Shown here: positions 25,402 through 33,879 of the stretch, in pieces
Numbering within the stretch: the stretch's first letter is position 1
How the letters are laid out: each line of letters begins with the position of its first letter
From: Beijerinckiaceae bacterium
Lineage (GTDB): Bacteria > Pseudomonadota > Alphaproteobacteria > Rhizobiales > Beijerinckiaceae
Assembly: GCA_019745195.1 (NCBI GenBank)
Contig: JAIETL010000065.1
Coordinates: 1 to 37,314 of the forward strand
DNA: 37,314 nucleotides
Direction: 5' to 3'
The notes under the pieces: model-generated
The model's database searches: none
Told to the model about the DNA's origin: nothing
The model's input: only the letters and a program-made list of their open reading frames with translations
Position numbers and translations under genes: made by a program

Positions 25402-26171
25402 GCGGCCAAGCCAGCCCCCCTCGCGCAGCCGGTCTGCGCAATAGCGGCGTGGGCAGGCGCTGCCAGGGCTCGGGCGGTCGATCAGCGGCGTTGTCCCATT
25501 GGCGGTCGGGAATGCTTAACCATAGCGGCGCGAAACCCTAACAAGGGGTTACCATGGCGGCCCTCCCCCGAAAACAGCCGCCATGCATCGTCGTCGCATT
25601 GCCGGCGCGATGTGACTTGCAGAACACGCCCTTGCAGAACACGACCTTGCAAAACACGCCCTTGCAAAACATGCCCGGCTGTCTGTAATGAGCTTGGTTG
25701 CATTGCGAGGCGGCCCATGGTGCGCATCCGGATCCGAGGATCCGTCGGCGTCCGGGGCCAGCCCCAAGGCGATCGGCCCATTCCGGGTTCGGCCGCCGCA
25801 AGTCAACCGCAAACGGATCGTCCGCAGACGGCCGAAGCCGGACGCGCCTGTTTATCAGGCGTACGGCCACGTCTCGCGAGCGTGCAATCGCGGTGTGCCC
25901 TGCAGTTTGCCAGGACGCGCCGCAGGTCGGGACATAATGTCGGGGCATACGACGCCGCTTTATACAACGGTTGATCGTCTAGACCTGCGGGACCGCGCCG
26001 GGCTCCTTGCCTGCGTGGATTTCCCGAGCCGCCATCCTGTCCCGTCCCTTTCGTCCCTCCTGCAACATGCCGGCGCGAGCCGGCCTTCGCGCGGCGCCCC
26101 TGCCCGCGGCAGCGGATCGTTGTCCGCAGCCCGGCGGGTTCTGTCGGCGTGCGCGCCCATGGAAGACTCTG
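25402..26171. other. Long divergent region with the rne leader
   Basis: 770 bases between the amidase (minus) and rne (plus) genes with no gene I can support. It should hold promoters for both. Seen: TTAACCAT at 25516-25523 (a CtrA-type half site), a 4 x 15-bp tandem repeat at 25617-25676, a perfect inverted repeat CGGATCC-GA-GGATCCG at 25729-25744, a small hairpin GCCTG-TTTAT-CAGGC at 25846-25860, the palindrome GACATAATGTC at 25931-25941 and a TATACA box at 25961-25966 that could be a -10 element. A long rne leader is known in enterobacteria, where it mediates autoregulation by RNase E; a similar role here is inference. Confidence 0.6.
25617..25676. repeat. Tandem repeat, four 15-bp units
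   Basis: Four direct units with few changes: TTGCAGAACACGCCC, TTGCAGAACACGACC, TTGCAAAACACGCCC and TTGCAAAACATGCCC. They abut with no spacer, so this is not a CRISPR. The array lies about 500 bases before the rne start codon and about 220 bases before the amidase gene. Confidence 0.95.
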
Positions 26172-28973
26172 ATGGCCAACAAGATGCTCATCGACGCCAC
26201 CCACCCGGAAGAGACCCGGGTCGTGGTGGTCCGCGGCTCCCGCGTCGAGGAATTTGATTTCGAATCCGCCAGCAGGAAGCCCCTGCGCGGCAATATCTAT
26301 CTGGCGAAGGTGACGCGCGTGGAGCCCTCGCTCCAGGCCGCTTTCGTCGAATATGGCGGCAACCGCCACGGCTTCCTGGCCTTCTCCGAAATCCACCCGG
26401 ACTACTACCAGATCCCGATGGCCGACCGGCAGGCGCTGCTGGCCGAGGAAGCCCGCGCCGACCGCGAGGACGAGCGCGACGAGGAGAAGCGCGAGAAGCG
26501 CGGCGGCGGACGCCGCGACCGCGGCCGCCGGGGCGACCGCGACGGCCGCGCCAAGAAGGCCGCAAGCGACGAGACCGTCTCCGCCGAGGTCGAGGCCGGC
26601 GAGGATGTCGCCGCCGATTCCCGGGCCGAGAGCGACGCCCATGTCGAGACCGACGGCAAGGAAGCCGCGATGGTCAACGAGGGCGCACCCGCCAATGGCG
26701 AGGAATTCGCTCCGTCGGTCACCGGATCCGCCAGCGAGGACGCGGTCGAGAACGCCGCGCCCCTGACCTTCGAGACGCAGGGCGGCGAAAGCGCCGGTTC
26801 GTCCGAGGAGGCCGAGGAGTCCGAGGCCCGCAAGCCCTCCGAGGAGGACGAGGACGGCGACGAGCAGGCCGACGACTCCGAGCACGAGGAGCCGGAGCAG
26901 CTCGGCGGCGGTGATGCGCTCGACGACGTCCAGGAGCGTCCGCAGCGCCATTCGCGCCGCCAGTACAAGATCCAGGAGGTGATCAAGCGCCGTCAGATCA
27001 TCCTCGTGCAGGTCGTCAAGGAGGAGCGCGGCAACAAGGGCGCGGCGCTCACCACCTATCTCTCGCTGGCGGGCCGCTATTCGGTGCTGATGCCCAACAC
27101 CGGCAAGGGCGGCGGCATCTCGCGCAAGATCACCAACGCCGAGGACCGCAAGCGCCTCAAGGAGATCGCCCAGGAGCTCGAGGTGCCCGACGGCATGGGC
27201 CTGATCCTGCGCACGGCGGGCGCCTCGCGCACCAAGGTCGAGATCAAGCGCGACTACGAATATCTGATGCGGATGTGGGAGAGCGTGCGCGAGCTGACGC
27301 TGGCCTCGGTCGCGCCTTCGCTGGTCTATGAGGAGGGCAACCTCGTCAAGCGCTCGATCCGCGACCTCTACAACAAGGACATCGACGAGGTTCACGTCGC
27401 CGGCGACGAGGCCTATCGCGAGGCCAAGGACTTCATGCGCATGCTCATGCCGAGCCAGGCCAAGAGCGTGAAGGTCTATCGCGACCAGACGCCGCTGTTT
27501 GCCTCCTTCGGCGTCGAGAGCCAGCTCGATGCGATGTTCTCCAACACGGTGACGCTGAAGTCCGGCGGCTATATCGTCATCAACCAGACCGAGGCGCTGG
27601 TCGCCATCGACATCAACTCCGGGCGCTCGACCCGCGAGCACAACATCGAGGACACCGCCCTCAAGACCAATCTCGAAGCGGCGGAGGAAATCTCCCGCCA
27701 GCTCCGCCTGCGCGATCTCGCCGGCCTCATCGTGATCGATTTCATCGACATGGAGGAGAACCGCAACAACCGCGCCGTCGAGAAGAAGCTGAAGGACTGC
27801 CTCAAGGACGACCGCGCCCGCATCCAGGTCGGCCGCATCTCCGCCTTCGGCCTGCTGGAGATGTCGCGCCAGCGCATCCGCACCGGCGTGCTCGAAAGCT
27901 CGTCGGTGCCCTGCCCGCACTGCGCCGGCGCCGGCATGATGCGGTCCTCCGCTTCGGTCGCGCTGCAGATTCTGCGGGCGCTTGAAGAGAACCTGATCAA
28001 GGGCGCGAGCCACAACCTCAATGTCCGCACCCGGCCGGAGGTGGCGCTCTATGTGCTCAACCAGAAGCGCGCGCATCTGAGCGATCTGGAGACGCGCTTC
28101 GGCATCGCGATCAGCGTGGCGGTCGACGCGACCCTGCTCGGTACGCGCTATTTCGAGGTCGAGCGCGGCGAGTTCGTCGGCAATGAGGGCCGGATCATTC
28201 CGGCCAGCACGATGAAGGCTGAGGCCATCCCCGCCGATCTCGACGACGAGGCGCTCGACGCCGCCGCCGAAGCCGAGGCGCTCGACGCCGAGGTCGATGC
28301 GGTCGCCGAGCCCGGCTCGGCCGAGGGCAGAACCGAGCGTTCGGCCGATGGCGAGGCCCGTGGCGAAGGCGGCCGCAAGCGCCGGCGTCGCCGCCGGCGG
28401 CGGCGTGGCGGCGAGCGCGACGCCAATGGCGTGCGTCTCGACGGCGGCAGCGATGCCGAGGGCGACGAGGATGGCGAGGGCGACGAGGACGGCGACGACA
28501 ACGCCACTGACGCGGCCGAAACCGTCGCGGCTGCTCCTGCTGCCGATGAGCCGGCCTTGAACGAAGCCGCCGAGCCGGACGCCAAGCCGCGTCGCGGCCG
28601 CCGCGGCGGCCGGGGCAAGAAGGCGGATGCTGCCGAAAGCGAGGCTCCGGCGGAGACACCGGTCGCGGCCGAGGCCGTCGAGGCGTCAGCCGAGCCTGTC
28701 GCCGAGGAGACGCCCGCCGCCGAGCCCGAGAAGCCCAAGCGCCGCTCGCGCGCCAAGAAGGCGGTCGCGACGGCCGAGGCGGCAGCGACTCTCGAGTCGG
28801 TCGCCGCCGCGCCCGAGACCAAGTCGATGCCGGAGACGGCTTCCGAGACCGAACCCGCCCCTGCACCCCCTCCGCGCGTGGTCGAGGAGCCGGTCGCGGT
28901 CGTGCTGACCCCGCCCGACCCGGACCGCCCCAAGCGCGGCGGCTGGTGGAACAAGCTGGCCGGACGAGGCTGA
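26172..28973 (+). CDS. rne: Ribonuclease E
   Basis: The main endoribonuclease for mRNA decay and rRNA/tRNA maturation, 933 residues. The S1 domain is split: RGNIYLAKVTRVEPSLQAAF to HGFLAFSEIHPDYY (39-80), then an insertion of about 180 residues rich in Glu, Asp and Arg (90-262), then QYKIQEVIKRRQIILVQVVK to LSLAGRYSVLMPN. The DNase I-like catalytic part has the metal aspartates D480 (VAIDINSGRSTREHN) and D523 (IVIDFIDMEE); the zinc link is CPHC (581-584), needed for tetramer formation. The C-terminal third is disordered, with Arg-rich blocks (RKRRRRRRRRGG-type) and acidic blocks, and ends KRGGWWNKLAGRG, a typical alphaproteobacterial terminus. ATG at 26172 fits the family start. A strong terminator follows. 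Confidence 0.97.
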   Translation: MANKMLIDATHPEETRVVVVRGSRVEEFDFESASRKPLRGNIYLAKVTRVEPSLQAAFVEYGGNRHGFLAFSEIHPDYYQIPMADRQALLAEEARADREDERDEEKREKRGGGRRDRGRRGDRDGRAKKAASDETVSAEVEAGEDVAADSRAESDAHVETDGKEAAMVNEGAPANGEEFAPSVTGSASEDAVENAAPLTFETQGGESAGSSEEAEESEARKPSEEDEDGDEQADDSEHEEPEQLGGGDALDDVQERPQRHSRRQYKIQEVIKRRQIILVQVVKEERGNKGAALTTYLSLAGRYSVLMPNTGKGGGISRKITNAEDRKRLKEIAQELEVPDGMGLILRTAGASRTKVEIKRDYEYLMRMWESVRELTLASVAPSLVYEEGNLVKRSIRDLYNKDIDEVHVAGDEAYREAKDFMRMLMPSQAKSVKVYRDQTPLFASFGVESQLDAMFSNTVTLKSGGYIVINQTEALVAIDINSGRSTREHNIEDTALKTNLEAAEEISRQLRLRDLAGLIVIDFIDMEENRNNRAVEKKLKDCLKDDRARIQVGRISAFGLLEMSRQRIRTGVLESSSVPCPHCAGAGMMRSSASVALQILRALEENLIKGASHNLNVRTRPEVALYVLNQKRAHLSDLETRFGIAISVAVDATLLGTRYFEVERGEFVGNEGRIIPASTMKAEAIPADLDDEALDAAAEAEALDAEVDAVAEPGSAEGRTERSADGEARGEGGRKRRRRRRRRRGGERDANGVRLDGGSDAEGDEDGEGDEDGDDNATDAAETVAAAPAADEPALNEAAEPDAKPRRGRRGGRGKKADAAESEAPAETPVAAEAVEASAEPVAEETPAAEPEKPKRRSRAKKAVATAEAAATLESVAAAPETKSMPETASETEPAPAPPPRVVEEPVAVVLTPPDPDRPKRGGWWNKLAGRG

Positions 28974-28980
28974 TATGAAG

Positions 28981-29012
28981 GGCCGCTGCGGGAGACCGCG
29001 GCGGCCTTTTTC
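28981..29012 (+). terminator. Intrinsic terminator of rne
   Basis: An 11-bp stem (GGCCGCTGCGG with CCGCGGCGGCC, one T-G wobble) closed by a GAGA tetraloop and followed by TTTTTC. It starts 8 bases after the rne stop codon. Confidence 0.93.
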
Positions 29013-29028
29013 TTGAAAGGTTGGAGCG

Positions 29029-29250
29029 ATGCGGGCGAAGCCTATCGACAAGGCAAGAGCGGAACGTCTCGATGACCGCGCTCTGGCGAAGATCGTCAAG
29101 TCACGCGCAACGGAAGTCGGCATCCCTGTCGATCTCGCCGCATTGCCGGGTCGCTTGCCCAACCTTGATGCGGCGCAACGATTTGCTGATCTCCAGAAAC
29201 GCGATCGTCATCCCGGGCGCAGCGAAGCGGAGACCCGGGATCCATCGTAA
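29029..29250 (+). CDS. Short hypothetical protein ending inside a palindromic repeat
   Basis: A 73-residue reading frame with GGAG four bases before the ATG. The first 59 residues look protein-like: MRAKPIDKARAERLDDRALA, then KIVKSRATEVGIPVDLAALP and GRLPNLDAAQRFADLQKR, mixed polar and helical with no Cys. The last 14 residues (DRHPGRSEAETRDPS) and the stop are encoded by the family A repeat, so the original end may have been replaced by the repeat. It starts just after the rne terminator and I see no promoter of its own. No family is recognised; it may be a real small protein, or a truncated one. Confidence 0.42.
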   Translation: MRAKPIDKARAERLDDRALAKIVKSRATEVGIPVDLAALPGRLPNLDAAQRFADLQKRDRHPGRSEAETRDPS

Positions 29251-29313
29251 GGCTCGACGGCACCTTATGATGGATCCCGGATCTGCGCGGCTTTGCCGTT
29301 TGTCCGGGATGAC
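29207..29313. repeat. Intergenic palindromic repeat, family A, copy 3
   Basis: Starts GTCATCCCGGGCGCAGCGAA and ends TTGTCCGGGATGAC, with inner arms GGATCCATC...GATGGATCCC. It overlaps the last 14 codons of the short frame at 29029-29250 and is followed by GCGGTGTTTC, similar to the GCAGTGTTTC after copy 1. Confidence 0.86.
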
Positions 29314-29342
29314 GCGGTGTTTCCTCGCGAGAATCGTCCCGC

Positions 29343-31595
29343 CTACCCTGCCGCAGGCGCGAGCGGGATCGGCGGCGGGATCGTCGCGATCGCGGCCGCC
29401 GCGTCCTTCTGGCCGCCCTCGCCGCCGCGCACCGTCACCGCGTTCGAGGCGAAGGGCACGCCGGCCTCGTTCAGGCCGCGATAGACCCGCTTCAGCGCCT
29501 CGCGCTGGAGCATCGAGGCCTGGTTCGGCCTGGCCGTGAATTTCAGCCGGATCACGATCGCCGAATCGGTGATGTCGGCGACGCCCTGCATCTTGAGCTG
29601 GGCGATGAAATGCGGCCCGAACTCCGGCTCCTCCAGCAAGGCCAGGCCGATCTTCTTGATCGCCTTGCGCGCCTTCTCGATATCGGCGGAGTGATCGAGC
29701 CGGACGTTGAACTTGACCGTCGCCCAGTCGCGGCTGGCGTTGGTCAGCGACTGGATCTGGCCGAAGGGCACTGTGTGAATCTGCCCGCTCTGGTGGCGCA
29801 ACTGCATCGAGCGCAGCGAGATCTTCTCGACCGTGCCCTTGAGCCGGCCGGTATCGACATACTCGCCGATGCGGAAAGCGTCCTCCAGCATGAAGAAGAA
29901 GCCCGAGACGATGTCGCGCACCAGCGCCTGCGAGCCGAAGGAGATGGCGAGCCCCAGTATGCCGAAGCCCGCCAGCAGCGGCCCGATATCGACGCCGAGC
30001 CGCGACAACACGACGAGCCCGGTCAGGCCGATGACTGCGCCGAGAACGACACCGCGCATCACCGGCAGCACGGTGGCCAGCCGCGAGGGCACGCTTTCCT
30101 CCACGGCCGCGTCCTCGTCGGCCGGGCCGCTCGCGGCGGGTTTTGGCGCATAGGCGTCGAAGAAGGACCGCAGGAAGACGAGCGCGACCCAGCCGGCGAA
30201 AGCGAGCACCGCAACGCCGCCGGCCTGACGCATGAAGGCCGCGAACTCGACAGAACTGACGCCGAAGACGAAGCCGGCCCAGAGCCGCGCCATGACATAG
30301 AAGCCGCCGGCCCAGACGACGCCGCCGGCAGCAGCCCGCAGCGCATGGCCCAGCGCCAGAGCGAGCGGCGCGGGCGGCGCGATCGCGGCCTTGCGCGCCT
30401 GCGCGCAGGCGATCAGTCCGGTAATCCCTACCGCGAGAATGGGCGCGAGCACGACGATGATCTGGGTCAGTCCGGCGGCCTGCGCCCAGCGTCCGCCATC
30501 AGCCATCATCGCCGCCGCCCTGCCGACCATCCAGATCGCGACCGCGAAACCGACATGAAGCCACGGGGTCAGCGTGGCGAGCAGGCGCAAGCCCGGTCCC
30601 GGCGTCTCGCTATGGCGCAGCACCAGCGCGGTCAGGTCGTGGCGGGCGTCGATGAACCACCAGACCTTGTAGAGCGTGATCGCGAGCCCGGTGAGCGCAA
30701 ACAGCCCGGCGACCGGCCCCGCTCCGCTGGCGACGCGCTGCGCCAGCATGATGCCTGTGATGATGATGGGTGTGGCGATTGCGTAGAACGTCAGCAGCCG
30801 AAAATGCCGCTCTGCGCGCGGCAGCGCCATCAGCCGCCGTTCCGGCGCGCCGGGCGCGAGCAGGAAGCGCCCGGTCGCGATATAGGCCGCGCCGATCGCC
30901 GCGCCATTGGCGGCGGTGCGGAAGGCGACCATGGCGAGATCGTCCTCGGGCAGCCAGAGCTGCCGGGCGATCCGGGCGGTGGCGAGCGCCAGCCCGATCG
31001 TCGCCAGATCCTGCAGCAGCCCGAAGCCCGAGGCGATCAGGCGCGCCGTGAAAGCCTCCGATTCCAGCTTAAGCCGCCGCGCGAACCAGCCGGCCGTGGC
31101 GCGGCGAAACGCATAGGCCATGCCGAGTGCGAGCAGGACCGCTGCGAGGATGCGCAGGCCCGCGCCCGGCCCGCTCGCGCCGTTGCGGTTCTGCGCCCAG
31201 GCGGCGGCCCAGTCGCCGGGCAGGCGCGCGACCTGCGGGATCGCGGCATTGCCGGCATCGAAGCCAGCGACAAACGCGTCCCAGATCGCATCGAGCCGGG
31301 ACACCTCGGCGGGCTCGGGCGGGGCCATGGCGATCGGCGCGGCGCTTGCGGGCGCCGCGGCGGCGTGCGGAGCCGTAGCCTCGCTGGCCACCCGGACCTC
31401 CACCCTGCGCCCGCCGGTCGAAAGCGCCTCGACCAGTCTGCGCACGGTCTCGGGCGATTCGTCGCCTTTGAGGGAGAGCGTCACCGGCTGGTCGGCCTGC
31501 GCCAGAGCGGGGCTCGCGGCCAACAGGGGCAACCCGGCGAACGCGAGCGCCAGCCAGACGATTTTCAACGCGGACAGGGTATCGGCCAAGCGCAT
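29343..31595 (-). CDS. Large mechanosensitive ion channel of the MscS family
   Basis: A 750-residue inner-membrane channel that should open under hypo-osmotic shock. A signal peptide (cleavage near SPALA-QAD, residue 32-33) leads into a periplasmic part of about 100 residues, then about ten hydrophobic segments (about 150-560), and the MscS core: pore helix GFGILGLAISFGSQALVRD with the Gly/Ala-rich packing and IVSGFFFMLEDAFRIGEYV, followed by the beta domain (GTVEKISLRSMQLRHQSGQI) and the cytoplasmic C-domain. The extended membrane part places it among the YbdG/MscM or DUF3772-type large members rather than MscS proper. The Pro/Ala tail (IPPPIPLAPAAG) is not conserved-looking. It is monocistronic, 69 bases from the aminotransferase gene on the same strand. 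Confidence 0.93.
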   Translation of the reverse strand: MRLADTLSALKIVWLALAFAGLPLLAASPALAQADQPVTLSLKGDESPETVRRLVEALSTGGRRVEVRVASEATAPHAAAAPASAAPIAMAPPEPAEVSRLDAIWDAFVAGFDAGNAAIPQVARLPGDWAAAWAQNRNGASGPGAGLRILAAVLLALGMAYAFRRATAGWFARRLKLESEAFTARLIASGFGLLQDLATIGLALATARIARQLWLPEDDLAMVAFRTAANGAAIGAAYIATGRFLLAPGAPERRLMALPRAERHFRLLTFYAIATPIIITGIMLAQRVASGAGPVAGLFALTGLAITLYKVWWFIDARHDLTALVLRHSETPGPGLRLLATLTPWLHVGFAVAIWMVGRAAAMMADGGRWAQAAGLTQIIVVLAPILAVGITGLIACAQARKAAIAPPAPLALALGHALRAAAGGVVWAGGFYVMARLWAGFVFGVSSVEFAAFMRQAGGVAVLAFAGWVALVFLRSFFDAYAPKPAASGPADEDAAVEESVPSRLATVLPVMRGVVLGAVIGLTGLVVLSRLGVDIGPLLAGFGILGLAISFGSQALVRDIVSGFFFMLEDAFRIGEYVDTGRLKGTVEKISLRSMQLRHQSGQIHTVPFGQIQSLTNASRDWATVKFNVRLDHSADIEKARKAIKKIGLALLEEPEFGPHFIAQLKMQGVADITDSAIVIRLKFTARPNQASMLQREALKRVYRGLNEAGVPFASNAVTVRGGEGGQKDAAAAIATIPPPIPLAPAAG

Positions 31596-31664
31596 CGCGC
31601 GTCTCCGCAGGCGGACGTTCTGGAAGGATGTGGGGCGCGCGTCGCGCTGGCAAGCGCCGGCGGC

Positions 31665-32855
31665 TCAGCGCCGCTTCATCCAGCCGCCCAGCCGCGTCAC
31701 CGCCTCCTCGCATTCGGCCAGAGAGCCGGCGAAGGAGAGCCTGACCGTGCGTGCGCCCCGGCCCTCGTCGAAATCCAGCCCCGGCGTGATCGCGACGCCG
31801 GCACTGTTGAGAACGTCGCGGCAGAAGGCCATGGAATCATTGGAATAACGGCCGATGTCGCAATATATGTAGAAGGCTCCGTCGACAGGCAGGAAGTCGC
31901 CGAGCCCGACCTCGGGCAGCGCCTTCAGAAGATAGGCGCGGTTTTCCGCATAGCCGGCCTTGATCGCCTCGCATTCGGCTGTGGCGTCGAATGCCGCCTC
32001 GCCCGCGACCTGGCTGAGATAGGGCACCGAGATCGAGAAATTCTGCTGCAGCCGCTCGATCGTCCGCACCATCCGCTCAGGCACGACGAGCCAGCCGACG
32101 CGCCAGCCGGTCATGCAATAGTATTTCGAGAAGGAGTTGACGATGATCGCGTCGGGATCCGCGGCAAGCGCCGTCGTCGCCGGCTGCTCGTAGGTCAGCC
32201 CATGATAGATCTCGTCGGAGATGTACCAGAGGCCGAGCCGCCGGCACTCGGCCGCGACTGCCGCGATGGCGTCGGCGCTCATCACCACCCCGGTCGGATT
32301 GGCCGGGCTCATCGTCAGCACGCCGGCGAGCGGTTTTTCGGCATGGGCCTTCGCGATCAGCGCCGGCGTGAGGGCGAAACGCGTCTCGGGGCCGACCTCG
32401 ATCGCGACCGGCTCCAGGCCCAGCGCGATCAGGATGTTGCGATAGGCCGGATAGCCGGGCGCGGTGATCGCGACCCGCGCGCCTGGCTGGAAGCAGGCCA
32501 GGAACGCCAGGATGAAGCCGCCCGACGAGCCGGTCGTCACAACGACCCGGCTCGCGGGCACGCTCACGCCATAGGCTTCGCCATAATGCCTCGCGATGCG
32601 CGCCCGCAGGCAATCCGTGCCCAGCGCCTGCGTGTAGCCGATCCGGCCATGCTCCAGCGCGCGGCTCGCCGCGGCGCGAATCGAAGCCGGCGTCGGGGCC
32701 GATGGCTGGCCGACCTCCATATGGATGACGGACCCGCCGGAGCGCTCGATCGCGGCGGCGTCGTTCATCACATCCATCACGATGAAGGGCGAGACGGCCT
32801 GCGCGCGGGCGGCGAGGAGCGGCTTGATGGCCGGGCTGAACACTGGCTTTGTCAT
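31665..32855 (-). CDS. Class I/II pyridoxal-phosphate aminotransferase
   Basis: A 396-residue PLP aminotransferase of the aspartate aminotransferase (AT_I) type. Seen: HMEVGQPSAPTPASI, YTQALGTDCLRARIARHYGE, TTGSSGGFILAF (phosphate-binding loop), SPANPTGVVM, YISDEIYHGLTY (PLP aspartate), the Schiff-base lysine in NSFSKYYCMTGWRVGW, and VRLSFAGSLAECEEA with the substrate-binding Arg. The substrate is not clear from the sequence; aspartate or aromatic amino acids are possible. The start at 32855 (MTKPVFSPAIKPLLAARAQAV) fits the family. It is divergent from the DsbA-like gene, which starts 127 bases away. Confidence 0.9.
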   Translation of the reverse strand: MTKPVFSPAIKPLLAARAQAVSPFIVMDVMNDAAAIERSGGSVIHMEVGQPSAPTPASIRAAASRALEHGRIGYTQALGTDCLRARIARHYGEAYGVSVPASRVVVTTGSSGGFILAFLACFQPGARVAITAPGYPAYRNILIALGLEPVAIEVGPETRFALTPALIAKAHAEKPLAGVLTMSPANPTGVVMSADAIAAVAAECRRLGLWYISDEIYHGLTYEQPATTALAADPDAIIVNSFSKYYCMTGWRVGWLVVPERMVRTIERLQQNFSISVPYLSQVAGEAAFDATAECEAIKAGYAENRAYLLKALPEVGLGDFLPVDGAFYIYCDIGRYSNDSMAFCRDVLNSAGVAITPGLDFDEGRGARTVRLSFAGSLAECEEAVTRLGGWMKRR

Positions 32856-32982
32856 GGCGTCGGCACTAGCGGAGCCGGAATGAGCCCGCAACCATGTGAA
32901 TTGACGTGACCGGCGCAACGGTCGAGAAGCGAACGCGACACGGCTTTTCGCCCGGCACGGGCGGCCCCGAAAGGACAACGAC

Positions 32983-33771
32983 ATGACGCTCGCGATCCTG
33001 CCGCGCCTGGCGCGCGGCCTCAGCCTTGCCGCCGGCATGGCGCTGATGCTCTCGGGCGCGCCCGCGCAGGCTCAGTCGCTGACGCCGGACCAGAAGAAAG
33101 CCGTGACCGACCTGATTCGCGAGACGCTGCTGAAGAACCCGGAGATCATCCAGGAGGCGCTGGTCGAGCTGGAGCGCCGCAACACGGTCGCGCAGGCGCA
33201 GGCGCAGCGTTCGGCCGTCACCGCCGAGAAGGCGCGGCTGGTCGATCCCGCCACCTCGGTGATCGTCGGCAACCCGCAGGGCGACGTCACAATCGTCGAG
33301 TTCATGGATTACAATTGCGGCTTCTGCAAAAGGGCCGCCGACGACGTCCGTACGCTGGCCAAGGACGATCCGAAGCTGAAAATCGTGATCAAGGATTTTC
33401 CGATTCTCGGGCCCGATTCGGTCGAGGCGAGCCGCGTGGCGCTCGCAGTGAAGAGCCAGCTCCAGGGCCAGAAATACTTCGATTTCCATACCAGGCTGAT
33501 GGCCACCAAGGGCCGCATCAACGCCGCCAAGGCGCTCGAGGTCGCCAAGGAAGCCGGCGTCGATGTCGAGCGTGCGAAGAAGGACATGGAAGGCCCGGCG
33601 GTCAGGGCCGCGATCGAGGACACGGTCGCGCTCGGCGACCGGCTCGGCCTGACGGGCACGCCCGCCTTCATCCTCGGCGACGAGGTCGTGTTTGGCGCGG
33701 TCGGCCCCGGCCCGCTCAAGGTCAAGATCGAGTCGCTGCGCAAATGCGGCAAGACCGAGTGCAGCGGCTGA
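32983..33771 (+). CDS. DsbA family thiol:disulfide oxidoreductase, periplasmic
   Basis: A 262-residue exported thioredoxin-fold protein. Signal peptide 1-30 with a clear AQA-QS site; residues 33-90 form a helical N-terminal region (QKKAVTDLIRETLLKNPEII, typical of the BdbD/ScsC-like proteins); the DsbA domain is about 90-250 with active site C112-G-F-C115 in MDYNCGFCKRAAD and the cis-Pro in TGTPAFILG. Two extra Cys (C255 and C260) lie at the C-terminus (RKCGKTEC), perhaps a second disulfide. The N-terminal helical part suggests an oligomerising isomerase like ScsC rather than a plain oxidase. AAAGGA lies before the ATG. It is followed by aroQ after 108 bases. Confidence 0.92.
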   Translation: MTLAILPRLARGLSLAAGMALMLSGAPAQAQSLTPDQKKAVTDLIRETLLKNPEIIQEALVELERRNTVAQAQAQRSAVTAEKARLVDPATSVIVGNPQGDVTIVEFMDYNCGFCKRAADDVRTLAKDDPKLKIVIKDFPILGPDSVEASRVALAVKSQLQGQKYFDFHTRLMATKGRINAAKALEVAKEAGVDVERAKKDMEGPAVRAAIEDTVALGDRLGLTGTPAFILGDEVVFGAVGPGPLKVKIESLRKCGKTECSG

Positions 33772-33879
33772 GGGCATCGCCGTTGCCGAACGACCGGCGA
33801 GAGGCTTCCCCTCGCCCGCCGCAGCGGCTATGAGGGCGGCCTCTGCCGCCCGCGTGCGGCGCTGGAACACCCGCGCGCC

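Noticed and set aside
25617..25676. Possible CRISPR array
   Set aside because: The units abut directly with no spacers, and there are no cas genes in the window.
25538..25948. A minus-strand frame with a Cys-rich repeat peptide (GVFCK four times)
   Set aside because: The repeat is a 15-bp DNA tandem array, open in several frames. No ribosome binding site or promoter is clear, and the flanking residues look random.
25803..28076. A 757-codon minus-strand frame antisense to rne
   Set aside because: A shadow of rne; the apparent long Val/Leu/Ala stretches come from the reverse reading of Glu/Asp codons.
29610..32909. A 1099-codon plus-strand frame antisense to the MscS channel and aminotransferase genes
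   Set aside because: It spans two real genes and the gap between them, has no recognisable domain and a shadow-type composition.
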